A DNA stretch of 64,000 bases, taken from the NCBI RefSeq assembly GCF_029167105.1, contig NZ_JARFML010000001.1:310001-374000 (forward strand), in the 5' to 3' direction. The stretch's first letter is position 1. Every line of letters starts with the position of its first letter. The notes under the pieces are model-generated. The model was not told the origin of the DNA. It made no database searches and was given only the letters and a program-made list of their open reading frames with translations. The DNA is from Bradyrhizobium yuanmingense (GTDB taxonomy: Bacteria > Pseudomonadota > Alphaproteobacteria > Rhizobiales > Xanthobacteraceae). Shown in pieces: positions 17,390 through 25,637 of the stretch. Both the position numbers and the translations under genes were made by a program.

Positions 17390-19122
17390 TACGCCGCGTC
17401 GCGCTTGGCGGCGCTGTCGGCAAGATGTCTGCCGGCAATGTAGCCGAAGGTCAGCGCCGGCCCAAGCGTGATGCCGGCGCCCGGATAATTGCCGCCCATG
17501 ATGCTCGCCATGTCGTTGCCGGCGGCATAGAGGCCGGGAATCACCCGTCCTTCGGCATCGAGCGCCCGTGCGTTCGCGTCGGTGACGATGCCGGCATAGG
17601 TGCCGAGATCGCCGATCACCATCTTGATGGCGTAGAACGGGCCGTTCTCGATCGGCGCGACGCAGGGGTTGGGGCCGTGCAGCGCATCGCCCTGGTAGCG
17701 GTTATAGGCCTTCGAGCCCTTGCCGAAGGCGGCGTCCTGTCCCAGCGGTGCCGTCGCGTTGAACTGCCTGACCGTCTCGGCGAACGCCTTGGCCTCGATC
17801 CCGGCTTTCGCCGCCAGGGCTTCCAGCGTGTCGCCGCGCATGAGATAGCCGGTCTTCAAATGATGACCGAGCGGCATCGGGAAGGGCGGCACGCAGCCGA
17901 GGCCGTATTTCCGCAGCGTCTTGTGATCGCAGACCAGGAAGGCGGCGATCTCCTCGCCGGGTTTTGCCGCCTTGATCATGGCCTGGACGAAGTCGTGATA
18001 GGAATTGCCTTCATTGGCGAAACGCCTGCCGTCGCGCATCACAGCGATCACGCCGGGCTTGGCGCGGTCGATGAAATGCGGCATCACGCCCTTGGAGCCG
18101 TCCTTGCGCGTGGTCAGCGATACCGGCACCCAGGCCGCCGCGTTCGGCAGGCGGTCCTCGATGCGGCCGCCGGCGCCTTCGGCAAGGCGCAGGCCGTCGC
18201 CGGTGTTGCCCGTAGGCCCGGGCGAATAATGCTCAACGCCGGTCGGCGCGTGCGGAAACATCTTCCTGCGCCGCTCGACGTCGTGCGGAAAGCCGCCGCA
18301 GGCGAGCACGACGCCTTGTCGGGCGCGGACACGCACCTCGCGTCCCTCGCGCGAGACGATGGCGCCGGTCACGGTGCCGTTCTCGACCGTCAGCTCGCGT
18401 ACGGGCGAGGACAGCCACATCGGAATCTTGAGGTCGAACGCGGACTTTGCCAGGCGGCCGGCGAGCGCATTGCCGTTGGTGAGCGTCATGCCGCGGCCAT
18501 AGCGCAGCACGTCCATGAGATGCCGCGTCAGGCGCTTCGCGACATAGACCGCCGAGGTCAGCGACTTCGTCACCCGCATGAAGTGGATGATCTCCTTGCC
18601 GCTTCCCAACATCATGCCGAACACGGTGAGCTCGGGCAGCGGCGTGCCGAGCGTCTTGATGGTGTCGCCGAGCTCGCGGCCGTCGAACGGGCGCGTCACC
18701 ATGGAGCGGCCGCCCTGCGTGCCGCCCGGCGCTTCGGCGTGATAATCGGGAAACACCAGCGGCATGTCGAAGCGCAGCGCGGTCTTGGTGGTGAAGAAAT
18801 CGACAGCTTCAGGGCCGGCGCTCAGAAAGGCATCGACGCGTGCCGCGTCGTAATTGTTGCCGGCCTCATGCCGCAAATACGTGCGAGCCTGTTCAGGCGT
18901 CTCCTCGATGCCGTACGCCTTAGCCAGCGACGTGCCGGGGATCCAGAGCCAGCCGCCGGAGCGGGCCGTGGTGCCGCCGAAGCGCGGCTCCTTCTCGACG
19001 ATCAGCACGTCGAGCCCGCGATAACGCGCGGTGATCGCGGCCGACATGCCGGAGCAACCCGATCCGGCCACGAGCACGTCGCACTCGTAGGTCTCCGTGG
19101 CGCCATGCTCGTTGCCAGTCAT
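17389..19122 (-). CDS. FAD-dependent oxidoreductase, fumarate reductase/ketosteroid dehydrogenase type
   Basis: 577-residue flavoprotein of the FAD_binding_2 family. The N-terminal motif is VLVAGSGCSGMSAAITARY followed by FGGTTARSGGWLWIPG. The C-terminal GLYAAGNDMASIMGGNYPGAG is the usual second FAD contact. The family includes 3-ketosteroid delta-1-dehydrogenase and fumarate/urocanate reductases; no heme or flavin-transfer domain is attached. It lies 8 bases downstream of an ABC binding-protein gene, so its substrate may be the ligand of that protein. Confidence 0.87.
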   Translation of the reverse strand: MTGNEHGATETYECDVLVAGSGCSGMSAAITARYRGLDVLIVEKEPRFGGTTARSGGWLWIPGTSLAKAYGIEETPEQARTYLRHEAGNNYDAARVDAFLSAGPEAVDFFTTKTALRFDMPLVFPDYHAEAPGGTQGGRSMVTRPFDGRELGDTIKTLGTPLPELTVFGMMLGSGKEIIHFMRVTKSLTSAVYVAKRLTRHLMDVLRYGRGMTLTNGNALAGRLAKSAFDLKIPMWLSSPVRELTVENGTVTGAIVSREGREVRVRARQGVVLACGGFPHDVERRRKMFPHAPTGVEHYSPGPTGNTGDGLRLAEGAGGRIEDRLPNAAAWVPVSLTTRKDGSKGVMPHFIDRAKPGVIAVMRDGRRFANEGNSYHDFVQAMIKAAKPGEEIAAFLVCDHKTLRKYGLGCVPPFPMPLGHHLKTGYLMRGDTLEALAAKAGIEAKAFAETVRQFNATAPLGQDAAFGKGSKAYNRYQGDALHGPNPCVAPIENGPFYAIKMVIGDLGTYAGIVTDANARALDAEGRVIPGLYAAGNDMASIMGGNYPGAGITLGPALTFGYIAGRHLADSAAKRDAA

Positions 19123-19130
19123 TGATCACC

Positions 19131-20345
19131 TCACTTCTTCAGGAGCGGACACTTGGATTCGGAGACCGGACGGAAGGCGTCCTCGCCCTTCACGGTCTTG
19201 ACGATGTCCAGATAGTCCCACGGCTCCTTGGACTGCGCGGGGGTCTTCACCTTGGCGAGATACATGTCGCGGATGACACGGCCGTCCTCGCGCAACTTGC
19301 CGCCATGGACGAAGATATCCTCGATCGGCAGCTCGCGCATCCTGGCCATCACCTTGGCGGAATCGTCGGTGCCGGCCGCCTTGATCGCCTTCAGATAGTG
19401 CATCACCGCGCCGTAGACGCCGGTCTGGATCATGGTCGGCATCACCTTCGTGCGCTCGTAGAACTTCTTCGACCAGGCGCGGGTGGCCTCGTCCATGGCC
19501 CAGTAGGACGCCGTGGTCATATAGGTGCCCTGCGCGGCCTTCAGGCCGATGGCGTGCACGTCGGTGTCGAACATCAAGAGGCCGACCAGCTTCTGGCCGC
19601 CCTGGACCAGGCCGAATTCGCCGGATTGCTTGATGGCGTTGTCGGTGTCCTGGCCGGCATTGGCGAAGGCGACCACGTCGGACTTCGAGCTCTGCGCCTG
19701 CAGCGCGAAGGAGGAGAAATCGGCGGTGTTGGTCGGATGCCTGACGCCGCCGAGCACCTTGCCGCCCATCTCGTTGATGAAGCGCGTCGCATCCTTCTCG
19801 AGCTGCTGGCCGAAAGCATAATCGGCCGTGATGAAGTACCAGGACTTGCCGCCTTCCCGGATCACGGCGGAGGCCGTCACCTTCGAGAGCGCATAGGTGT
19901 CGTAGGTGAAATGCACGGTGTTCGGGCTGCACAGCTCGTCGGTCAGCGAGCTCGCGCCGGGGCCGGAGAGCAGGGCGACTTTGCCGCGCTCGCGCACCAT
20001 GTTGTGCACGGCGATGGCGATGCCGGAATTGGGGATGTCGACGACCGCATCGACCTTGCCGTTGTCGAACCAGCCGCGGACGATCTGAACGCCGACGTCG
20101 GTCTTCATCTGGTGGTCGGCGCTGATGATCTCGATCGGCTTGCCGAGCACGGTCGGCCCGAATTCCTCCACGGCCATCTTGGCGGCCTCGACCGAGCCCG
20201 GTCCAGAGTTGTCGCGGCCCCAGCTCGACAGGTCCGTCAGCACGCCGATCCGCACCGCGTCGTCGGACACTTGCGCGGTCGCTGCCGTGGTCATGGCGGC
20301 CGACGTCATGGCGGCAAGCATGGTGCAGGCCAGGAGCCCTCTCAT
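19131..20345 (-). CDS. Branched-chain-amino-acid-type ABC substrate-binding protein (orphan)
   Basis: 404-residue periplasmic binding protein of the LivJ/LivK-like type. The signal peptide spans residues 1-25 (MRGLLACTMLAAMTSAAMTT, cleavage near ATAQ), and the mature start QVSDDAVRIGVLTDLSSWG is typical. ATG 20345 follows GAGAGGAAACGAC, a good ribosome-binding site; the open frame upstream lacks one. No Liv-type permease or ATPase genes are adjacent, so it is an orphan that must use components encoded elsewhere. The family often binds aromatic or organic acids. Confidence 0.9.
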   Translation of the reverse strand: MRGLLACTMLAAMTSAAMTTAATAQVSDDAVRIGVLTDLSSWGRDNSGPGSVEAAKMAVEEFGPTVLGKPIEIISADHQMKTDVGVQIVRGWFDNGKVDAVVDIPNSGIAIAVHNMVRERGKVALLSGPGASSLTDELCSPNTVHFTYDTYALSKVTASAVIREGGKSWYFITADYAFGQQLEKDATRFINEMGGKVLGGVRHPTNTADFSSFALQAQSSKSDVVAFANAGQDTDNAIKQSGEFGLVQGGQKLVGLLMFDTDVHAIGLKAAQGTYMTTASYWAMDEATRAWSKKFYERTKVMPTMIQTGVYGAVMHYLKAIKAAGTDDSAKVMARMRELPIEDIFVHGGKLREDGRVIRDMYLAKVKTPAQSKEPWDYLDIVKTVKGEDAFRPVSESKCPLLKK

Positions 20346-20711
20346 TGTCGTTTCCTCTCTTTTTGGCCGCTTGGTGCGGCAGGGTCGTTGTGGAGGCAAA
20401 TTAGATTATAGCAAATCAGTTTGTCAATGGCGAACAACGGCTGTCGGGCCGGTTCCACGATGGCCGGGTGATGCCGCGTAAGGAGCGCTCCTGCCTCAAC
20501 ACCCGTCATTGCGAGCGAAGCGAAGCAATCCAGGGTCTTTCCGCGGAGGCGGTCTGGATTGCTTCGTCGCAAGGGCTCCTCGCAATGACGGGTGTTGCGC
20601 ACCTGCGCACAAAATCCCGCGCCCGTTATCCTGTGAGAGACAACACCTCCACAGATTGCAACCACCACAACGTTTGGCCATGATGCCGTCCGGAATCCTT
20701 TGGGGCAGGGC
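20346..20711. other. Divergent intergenic region
   Basis: 366 bases between the leftward binding-protein gene and the rightward MFS gene. It holds an AT-rich stretch (20400-20425) that could carry the leftward promoter and a complete palindromic repeat (20497-20597). No gene is seen. Confidence 0.6.
20497..20597. repeat. Palindromic repeat, GTCATTGCGAGCG family, copy 2
   Basis: Arms CAACACCCGTCATTGCGAG (from 20497) and CTCGCAATGACGGGTGTTG (ending 20597) are exact reverse complements. Inner arms GAAGCAATCCAG and CTGGATTGCTTC pair as well. The loop contains CCGCGG. It is the best-preserved copy of this family in the window. Confidence 0.88.
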
Positions 20712-22013
20712 ATGACGGCAGCAACGGGGGTCTCCGCTTCCGCGGAGAGATCGACGACGGCGCATGTGGTGTGGGCGAGTGCGCTTGGTACCGCGATCGA
20801 GTGGTACGATTTCTTGATCTACGGCACGGCGGCGGCGCTGGTCTTCAACAAGCTGTTCTTCCCGAGCTTCGATCCCTTCGTCGGCACGCTCGCGGCGTTC
20901 TCGACCTATGCGGTCGGCTTCGTCGCGCGGCCGATCGGCGGCGCCATCATCGGGCATTACGGCGACCGGCTCGGCCGTAAGACCATGCTGGTTGCGACCA
21001 TGATCGCGATGGGGCTCGGCACCTTCCTGATCGGTTGCCTGCCGACCTACGATCAGATCGGCGTCTGGGCCCCGATCCTGCTCGTGATCCTTCGTTTCGT
21101 TCAAGGCATCGGGCTCGGGGGCGAGTGGAGCGGTGCGGTCGTGATGGTGATCGAGCACGCCGGCAATCGCCGCGGCTTCTACGGCAGCCTGGTGCAGGTC
21201 GGCTTTCCCGTCGGCGTCGCCGCCTCCACCGGCATCTTCGCCCTGATGACGAAGCTGCCGGAGGCGGACTTCCTCAGCTGGGGCTGGCGGGTGCCGTTCC
21301 TGATCAGCATTCTGCTGGTCGGCGTCGGCTTCATCGTGCGGCTCAAGCTCGCGGAGACGCCTCACTTCAAGGAGATCGTCGAGCGCAAGGAGGTGCTGGC
21401 GCAGCCGGCCCTCGAAGTGCTGCGCCGCGACTGGCGCAGCTTTCTGCTCGCGATCGGCATCACGGTGTCCGAGGTCGGGCTCGCTTATCTCCTCACCGTG
21501 TTCACGGTGGTTTACGCGACGACCAAGCTCGGCCTGCCCCGGCAGGTGATCCTGGATGCCGTGGTCTATGCCGCGATCGTCGAGTTCGCGACGCTGCCGC
21601 TTGCAGGCTGGCTGTCCGACATCTTCGGACGCAAGGCGCTGTATCTGGCCGGCGGCGTGTTCTCGGTGGCGTTGGCGTTTCCGCTGTTCTGGTTCCTCGA
21701 CACCAGGGAGCCGGCGCTGATCACGCTTGCGCTCGTCGTCACGATGACGCTCACCCATGCGCTGTTGTTCGGGCCCAAGGCCGCGTTCATGCCGGAGCTG
21801 TTCCGCACCCAGGTGCGCTACAGCGGTGCCTCGCTCGGCGCCAACGTCGCGGCGGCCTTGAGCGGCGGCTTCTCGCCGCTGATCGCGGCTGCGCTGCTGG
21901 CCTGGGCCGGATCGTACTGGGCGGTTTCGGTCTACATCGTCGCGCTGTCGGTCATCACGATCGTCGCGACGCTGCTGGCGCCGGAGACGGCCCGGGACGC
22001 GCTGAAATCCTGA
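20712..22013 (+). CDS. MFS transporter, metabolite:H+ symporter (MHS/ProP-like)
   Basis: 433-residue inner-membrane transporter with 12 predicted helices. The MHS family N-terminus is visible (ALGTAIEWYDFLIYGTAAAL, then GHYGDRLGRKTMLV for the loop 2-3 motif, and RFVQGIGLGGEWSGA). Relatives carry dicarboxylates, alpha-ketoglutarate, proline/betaine or shikimate by proton symport. ATG 20712 is used. No regulator is adjacent, and the specific substrate cannot be read from sequence. Confidence 0.9.
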   Translation: MTAATGVSASAERSTTAHVVWASALGTAIEWYDFLIYGTAAALVFNKLFFPSFDPFVGTLAAFSTYAVGFVARPIGGAIIGHYGDRLGRKTMLVATMIAMGLGTFLIGCLPTYDQIGVWAPILLVILRFVQGIGLGGEWSGAVVMVIEHAGNRRGFYGSLVQVGFPVGVAASTGIFALMTKLPEADFLSWGWRVPFLISILLVGVGFIVRLKLAETPHFKEIVERKEVLAQPALEVLRRDWRSFLLAIGITVSEVGLAYLLTVFTVVYATTKLGLPRQVILDAVVYAAIVEFATLPLAGWLSDIFGRKALYLAGGVFSVALAFPLFWFLDTREPALITLALVVTMTLTHALLFGPKAAFMPELFRTQVRYSGASLGANVAAALSGGFSPLIAAALLAWAGSYWAVSVYIVALSVITIVATLLAPETARDALKS

Positions 22014-22072
22014 GGGTCAGCGCGGCGGGCGGGGGTGTCCGGCGGGCTCGAAAAATTTTTTGGGCCGGCCCC

Positions 22073-22099
22073 TTGAAACCGTTTTCCGGTGTTCTAAGT
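22073..22099 (+). promoter_or_regulatory. Candidate promoter of the ROSE-controlled hsp20 gene
   Basis: TTGAAA (22073-22078) with a 15-base spacer to CTAAGT (22094-22099). An A5T6 tract (22050-22060) lies just upstream and could work as an UP-like element. Bradyrhizobium ROSE genes are known to use housekeeping-type promoters. The -10 match is weak, so this is tentative. Confidence 0.3.
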
Positions 22100-22107
22100 C
22101 GTTTTTC

Positions 22108-22232
22108 GCCGCGAGAGCGGTGTGTCGGATGCCAACCGGGTCCGGCACGGGCGCCGGGTTGGTCTTTCGGACCCGTCTGAAATCCCGCCTTGCGCTCCTT
22201 CGTATCCATCTTGCTCTTTGGAGGACTTGGTT
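22108..22232 (+). promoter_or_regulatory. ROSE-type RNA thermometer
   Basis: Leader of the first hsp20 gene. It contains a stable hairpin (CCAACCGGG 22132-22140 with CCGGGTTGG 22154-22162). At the 3' end the hallmark TTGCT (22211-22215) stands opposite the Shine-Dalgarno GGAGGA (22220-22225), 7 bases before ATG 22233. ROSE elements in Bradyrhizobium hold the ribosome-binding site closed at low temperature through imperfect pairing with the U(U/C)GCU stretch and melt on heat shock. Assignment rests on position, the TTGCT...GGAGGA pattern and the downstream small heat-shock gene. Confidence 0.85.
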
Positions 22233-22694
22233 ATGAGGACCAGTTTTGACTTCGCGCCCCTGTGGCGTTCCACCATCGGCTTCGACCACCTGGCCGACCT
22301 CGTCGACAGCACGCTGCGCCAGGCGACCGAGGACAATTATCCCCCCTACAACATCGAGCGCTCCGGCGAAGACCACTACCGGATCAGCCTTGCGGTGGCA
22401 GGCTTCGGCGCCAGCGACATCACCGTGACGGCCGAACAGAACGCGCTCACCATCGAGGGCAGGAAGCCCGAGACCGCCGCGCGGGAATATTTGTACCAGG
22501 GCATTGCCGCGCGTCCGTTCCGGCGCGTGTTCAACCTCGCCGACTATGTCCAGGTGAAGCAGGCCTCGTTCCAGGACGGGCTCCTGATCATCGACCTCGT
22601 CCGCGAGGTTCCGGAAGCCATGAAGCCGCGCCGCATTCCCATCGCGGGCGGCGCTCCTGCGGCATCGCAGATCGAGCAGAAGAAAGCAGCCTGA
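22233..22694 (+). CDS. Small heat-shock protein Hsp20 (IbpA-like)
   Basis: 153-residue cytoplasmic holdase chaperone. The alpha-crystallin domain covers about residues 35-130 (YNIERSGEDHYRISLAVAGF; the FQDGLLIIDLVREVPE strand near its end). A C-terminal I-P-I type tail (RRIPIAG) serves oligomerisation. It starts at ATG 22233 directly after the ROSE leader, so translation should rise on heat shock. A second Hsp20 and an HtrA protease follow, forming a proteostasis cluster. Confidence 0.93.
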   Translation: MRTSFDFAPLWRSTIGFDHLADLVDSTLRQATEDNYPPYNIERSGEDHYRISLAVAGFGASDITVTAEQNALTIEGRKPETAAREYLYQGIAARPFRRVFNLADYVQVKQASFQDGLLIIDLVREVPEAMKPRRIPIAGGAPAASQIEQKKAA

Positions 22695-22771
22695 GCGCTC
22701 GATCGGACAGGTAGCGGAACGCGGCGCGCGCGTGCGCGGGCCGCGCTTTCCGATGCATGAAGGAGGGTACC

Positions 22772-23263
22772 ATGGCTTTTCGTGATCTCATTCCCTGGTC
22801 GAAAAACCAGGAGCTCGCGCAGGCGCGGGACAATTTCGATCCGTTCCTGACGCTTCACCGCGAGATGAACCGTCTGTTCGACGATGTCTTCCGCGGCTTC
22901 GGGGCGACCAGCCTGTCGCCGCTGATGGAAGGCCGTTTCGGCTGGCCGAAGGTCGAGCTCAGCGAGACCGACAAGACGCTGACCGTCTCGGCCGAGCTTC
23001 CCGGCCTGACGGAGAAGGACGTCCAGGTCGAGATCGCCAATGGCGTTCTCACCGTCCGCGGCGAGAAGAAGGCGGAGCGCAGCGGCGAAGGCAGGTTCTT
23101 CACCGAGCGCTATTACGGCGCCTTCGAACGGCAGATTCCGCTGGAGGGTGTCGAGGAGGACAAGGCCGAGGCGTCGTTCAGGAACGGCGTCCTGACCGTG
23201 TCGCTGCCGAAATCGGAGAAGGCACGCGAAGGCGTCAAGCGCATCGCGATCAATACGCATTAA
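22772..23263 (+). CDS. Small heat-shock protein Hsp20 (second copy)
   Basis: 163-residue Hsp20 of a different subclass from the upstream one. The N-terminus AFRDLIPWSKNQE is followed by an alpha-crystallin domain at about 50-150 (LPGLTEKDVQVEIANGVLTV; FRNGVLTVSLPK). A conserved KRIAIN tail takes the place of I-x-I. AGGAGG at 22761-22766 sits 5 bases before ATG 22772, which decides the start over the ATG at 22757. There is no ROSE pattern here. The 77-base gap to the previous gene allows co-transcription from the ROSE promoter. Confidence 0.93.
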   Translation: MAFRDLIPWSKNQELAQARDNFDPFLTLHREMNRLFDDVFRGFGATSLSPLMEGRFGWPKVELSETDKTLTVSAELPGLTEKDVQVEIANGVLTVRGEKKAERSGEGRFFTERYYGAFERQIPLEGVEEDKAEASFRNGVLTVSLPKSEKAREGVKRIAINTH

Positions 23264-23350
23264 CATCAAGCGGGACGGCGACGCTGTGGTGCCGCCGTCT
23301 CATCGTCAGCAAGCCGTCCCCCTGGAAAGGAGCATGTGGGAGACCCACCG

Positions 23351-23686
23351 ATGACCAACGTGAATACCAGTTCCGGCACTCTCAATCCGCTGTTTCATCC
23401 CGCCGCCCACTACGACTCGCCTGCCGACGTCCTGAATGCCGAGGAGCTCTCGTCGCCCGAGAAGCGCGTCATCCTGTCGTCCTGGGCATCGGACATGTAC
23501 GCGGTCGAATCCTATCCCGCCTTGCGCGAGATTCCCGGCATGAGCCACACGGTCCGGCTCGCCGACATCCTGGCCGCCTTGCGCAAGCTCGACGGCGACA
23601 ACGACAATGACGACCCGCCCCGGGGCGGCGGCGTGCCGATGCGGCTGCGGCGGCCATGGGCCGCCGCAGAAAGGCAGGCGGCATGA
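23351..23686 (+). CDS. Conserved hypothetical protein of the heat-shock cluster
   Basis: 111-residue soluble protein, not recognised. It is acidic in the middle (LDGDNDNDDPP) and ends in a basic RLRRPW...AERQAA tail. ATG 23351 is 8 bases after GGGAG (23338-23342). The position between hsp20 and htrA genes, all rightward, suggests a stress-related role. Its stop overlaps the start of a 38-residue ORF (ATGA). Confidence 0.7.
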   Translation: MTNVNTSSGTLNPLFHPAAHYDSPADVLNAEELSSPEKRVILSSWASDMYAVESYPALREIPGMSHTVRLADILAALRKLDGDNDNDDPPRGGGVPMRLRRPWAAAERQAA

Positions 23687-23799
23687 TGTTCACGCCGGCA
23701 GTACTCTCCCTCGTGCTGCTCGGCCAGGCCGCGGCAGCCTGGACCGTCCCGCTTCTGGCCCTGCAGGGCTGGATCGTCGCGTCAGGCGACGAAGGCTGA
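23683..23799 (+). CDS. Putative 38-residue hydrophobic protein
   Basis: ATG 23683 overlaps the TGA of the preceding gene by 4 bases. The product is hydrophobic from about residue 5 to 33 (VLSLVLLGQAAAAWTVPLLA) and ends in an acidic SGDEG tail, compatible with one membrane span. Coupling to the upstream gene and continuity with the heat-shock/protease cluster support it; no homologue is recalled. Confidence 0.45.
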   Translation: MMFTPAVLSLVLLGQAAAAWTVPLLALQGWIVASGDEG

Positions 23800-23847
23800 A
23801 GCACCAAGGTTCCGACTATCCTCACAACACAACGCGGCAGGGTGACG

Positions 23848-24957
23848 ATGATGAATGCTGTGCGTCTGCTGTTCCTGGCCTTGCTGATGCTGGCACTCAC
23901 AGCGTCACAGCCTGCCGCCGGCCAGATTCCGGATCTGAAGGCCGGCGGCCCGGTGCCGACCCTGGCCCCGCTGGTACGCCAGGTGACGCCCGCGGTGGTC
24001 AACATCTCCGTGCACGGCCGCGTGCGCGAGGACAATCCGCTCTATCGCGATCCGCTGTTTCGCGAATTCTTCGATGTTCCCCGGCAGATCGAGAAGGAGG
24101 TCAATGCGACCGGCTCCGGGGTGATCGTCGACGCCCAGCGCGGCTATGTGCTGACCAACAATCACGTGGTCGAGGGCACATCAGCCGTTCAGATCACGAC
24201 CAAGGACGGCCGGCAGTTTTCCGCCAAGGTCATCGGTCGTGATCCGCCAACGGACGTCGCGGTGCTCCAGGTCCAGAACCCGGTCGGGCTCAAGGCGCTT
24301 GCCTTCGGCGATAGCGACGGGCTCGATGTCGGCGACTTCGTCCTCGCGATCGGCAATCCCTTCGGCCTCGGCCAGACCGTGACCTCGGGGCTCGTCAGTG
24401 CGCTCGGCCGCACCGGCCTCGGCAAGCAGGGCTATGAGGATTTCATTCAGACCGACGCGGCGATCAATCCCGGCAATTCCGGCGGCGCGCTGGTCAGCCT
24501 GCGCGGCGAGCTCGTCGGCATCAACTCGGCGATCATCTCGCCCGCGGGCGGCAATGTCGGCATCGGCTTTGCCATTCCGGTCAACATGGCGCGCAAGGTG
24601 ATGGAGCAGATCATCGTGAGCGGCCGCGTCGAGCGCGGTCGCATCGGCATCTCGCTGAAGGACCTGCATCCGTCGGTCAACAAGGGATTGAATCAGGGCG
24701 CCGTCATTGCCGAGATCGCCGCGGATTCGCCCGCAGAGAAGGCCGGCCTGCGCAAGGGCGATGTCGTGACCGGCGCCGATGACCGCCCGATCCGCACGGC
24801 CGCCCAGCTCCGCAACACGATCGGCCTGGCGCGGATCGGCGAGGACGTGAAGCTCACGCTGCTGCGCAACGGTGCGCCGTTCACCGCCACCGTGAGAGTG
24901 GCGCCCGCAGCCGGGCCGAGCAGCGCGCTCGCAGGCCCCAATCGCCTCGTCCGCTGA
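23848..24957 (+). CDS. HtrA/DegP-family periplasmic serine protease
   Basis: 369-residue trypsin-like protease of family S1C. The signal peptide is about residues 1-25 (hydrophobic LLFLALLMLALTAS, cleavage after AAG or nearby). Catalytic triad: H106 (TNNHVVEG), D136 (PTDVAVL) and S211 (NPGNSGGAL). One PDZ domain at about 255-350 carries SPAEKAGLRKGDVV; DegP usually has two, so it is nearer to DegS/HhoB-like layouts. It degrades or refolds damaged envelope proteins. The start could be ATG 23848, ATG 23851 or GTG 23842. It completes a proteostasis cluster with two Hsp20 genes. Confidence 0.92.
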   Translation: MMNAVRLLFLALLMLALTASQPAAGQIPDLKAGGPVPTLAPLVRQVTPAVVNISVHGRVREDNPLYRDPLFREFFDVPRQIEKEVNATGSGVIVDAQRGYVLTNNHVVEGTSAVQITTKDGRQFSAKVIGRDPPTDVAVLQVQNPVGLKALAFGDSDGLDVGDFVLAIGNPFGLGQTVTSGLVSALGRTGLGKQGYEDFIQTDAAINPGNSGGALVSLRGELVGINSAIISPAGGNVGIGFAIPVNMARKVMEQIIVSGRVERGRIGISLKDLHPSVNKGLNQGAVIAEIAADSPAEKAGLRKGDVVTGADDRPIRTAAQLRNTIGLARIGEDVKLTLLRNGAPFTATVRVAPAAGPSSALAGPNRLVR

Positions 24958-25044
24958 AACGAATGCGCAGGACGAACCGCGGAAGCGGTTCGTCCTGTGA
25001 TGGCAAGGCTATCGTATTTGACTTGTAGCGCGGGCCGGTGCGCA

Positions 25045-25185
25045 CGCCTCGTCCTTCCAGACGGCGCTGACGCGCCTCCTCAGGATGAGGCTAACCAGTG
25101 TCAGTGCCTCTTGAAACTGCAGCCACACACTCCGTCCTCATCCTGAGGGCCCGCCTCAAGCGGGCGTCTCGAAGGATGGCCGCGG
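25045..25185. repeat. Intergenic repeat with CCTCATCCTGAGG elements
   Basis: Between htrA and the leftward small-protein pair. It contains CCTCAGGATGAGG (25078-25090) and its complementary form CCTCATCCTGAGG (25136-25148), plus GCCCGCCTCAAGCGGGC as a small hairpin. From memory this pattern is dispersed in Bradyrhizobium. The remainder of 24958-25245 shows no gene. Confidence 0.65.
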
Positions 25186-25245
25186 GAGAGCTCTCAAATG
25201 CGATAACCCTATCTGCGATAGAAGCACGGCTTGTGATCACCCAGC

Positions 25246-25422
25246 TCAGGCGGCGCGGTGATCCCATTCGCCTTGCAGGTCCCGGATCAGCCGCCGCTCG
25301 CGTTCGATGCGCTGGCGATAGAGCTCGCGCTCATGCTCGTTCTTGGCGCTGGCGAGAAGCAGCTCGTAATGGCCGATGACCTTCTCGCTGCCGCGGATCA
25401 GCAGGTCGCGTTGGCTGTTCAT
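25246..25422 (-). CDS. Small charged hypothetical protein (58 residues)
   Basis: Predicted product is strongly charged and helical (SAKNEHERELYRQRIERERR) with no membrane segment. Its ATG (25422) overlaps the TAA of the preceding 71-residue gene (TAATG), so translation is probably coupled. Alternating Arg/Glu heptads suggest a coiled coil or helical pair with its partner. No function is recognised. Confidence 0.65.
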   Translation of the reverse strand: MNSQRDLLIRGSEKVIGHYELLLASAKNEHERELYRQRIERERRLIRDLQGEWDHRAA

Positions 25423-25637
25423 TAGGCCATCCCCAACGCGTTCGCCGGCGCTTCGGCGGCGCGGAAGCCGACGGGAAAGGTAGTGGCGGTCAGGCCATCG
25501 AGCGCCGATCGCTCTTCCGCAAGTCGTCTCTCGATGAATTGGCGCTCGAGCTGCGACAGCCTGGTCTTCAGCAGGCGCCGGTAGCGGTGGATGTTGTTGC
25601 GGTGCGCACGAATGCGGGCCAGATTCTCATCGAGCAT
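25422..25637 (-). CDS. Small hypothetical protein (71 residues), partner of downstream gene
   Basis: Begins MLDENLARIRAHRNNIHRYR and is basic and helical in the first 45 residues (LLKTRLSQLERQFIERRLAEER would continue a coiled coil). It then has a hydrophobic, Ala/Gly-rich tail. GGAGAG precedes ATG 25637 by 6-8 bases. It is the first gene of a two-gene leftward unit with TAATG coupling. Not recognised; rhizobia carry many stress-related mini-proteins of this kind, which is only suggestive. Confidence 0.7.
   Translation of the reverse strand: MLDENLARIRAHRNNIHRYRRLLKTRLSQLERQFIERRLAEERSALDGLTATTFPVGFRAAEAPANALGMA

Noticed and set aside
22050..22060. A5T6 tract as a terminator of the MFS gene
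   Set aside because: No GC-rich stem of suitable spacing precedes the T-run; it fits better as an AT-rich element upstream of the hsp20 promoter.
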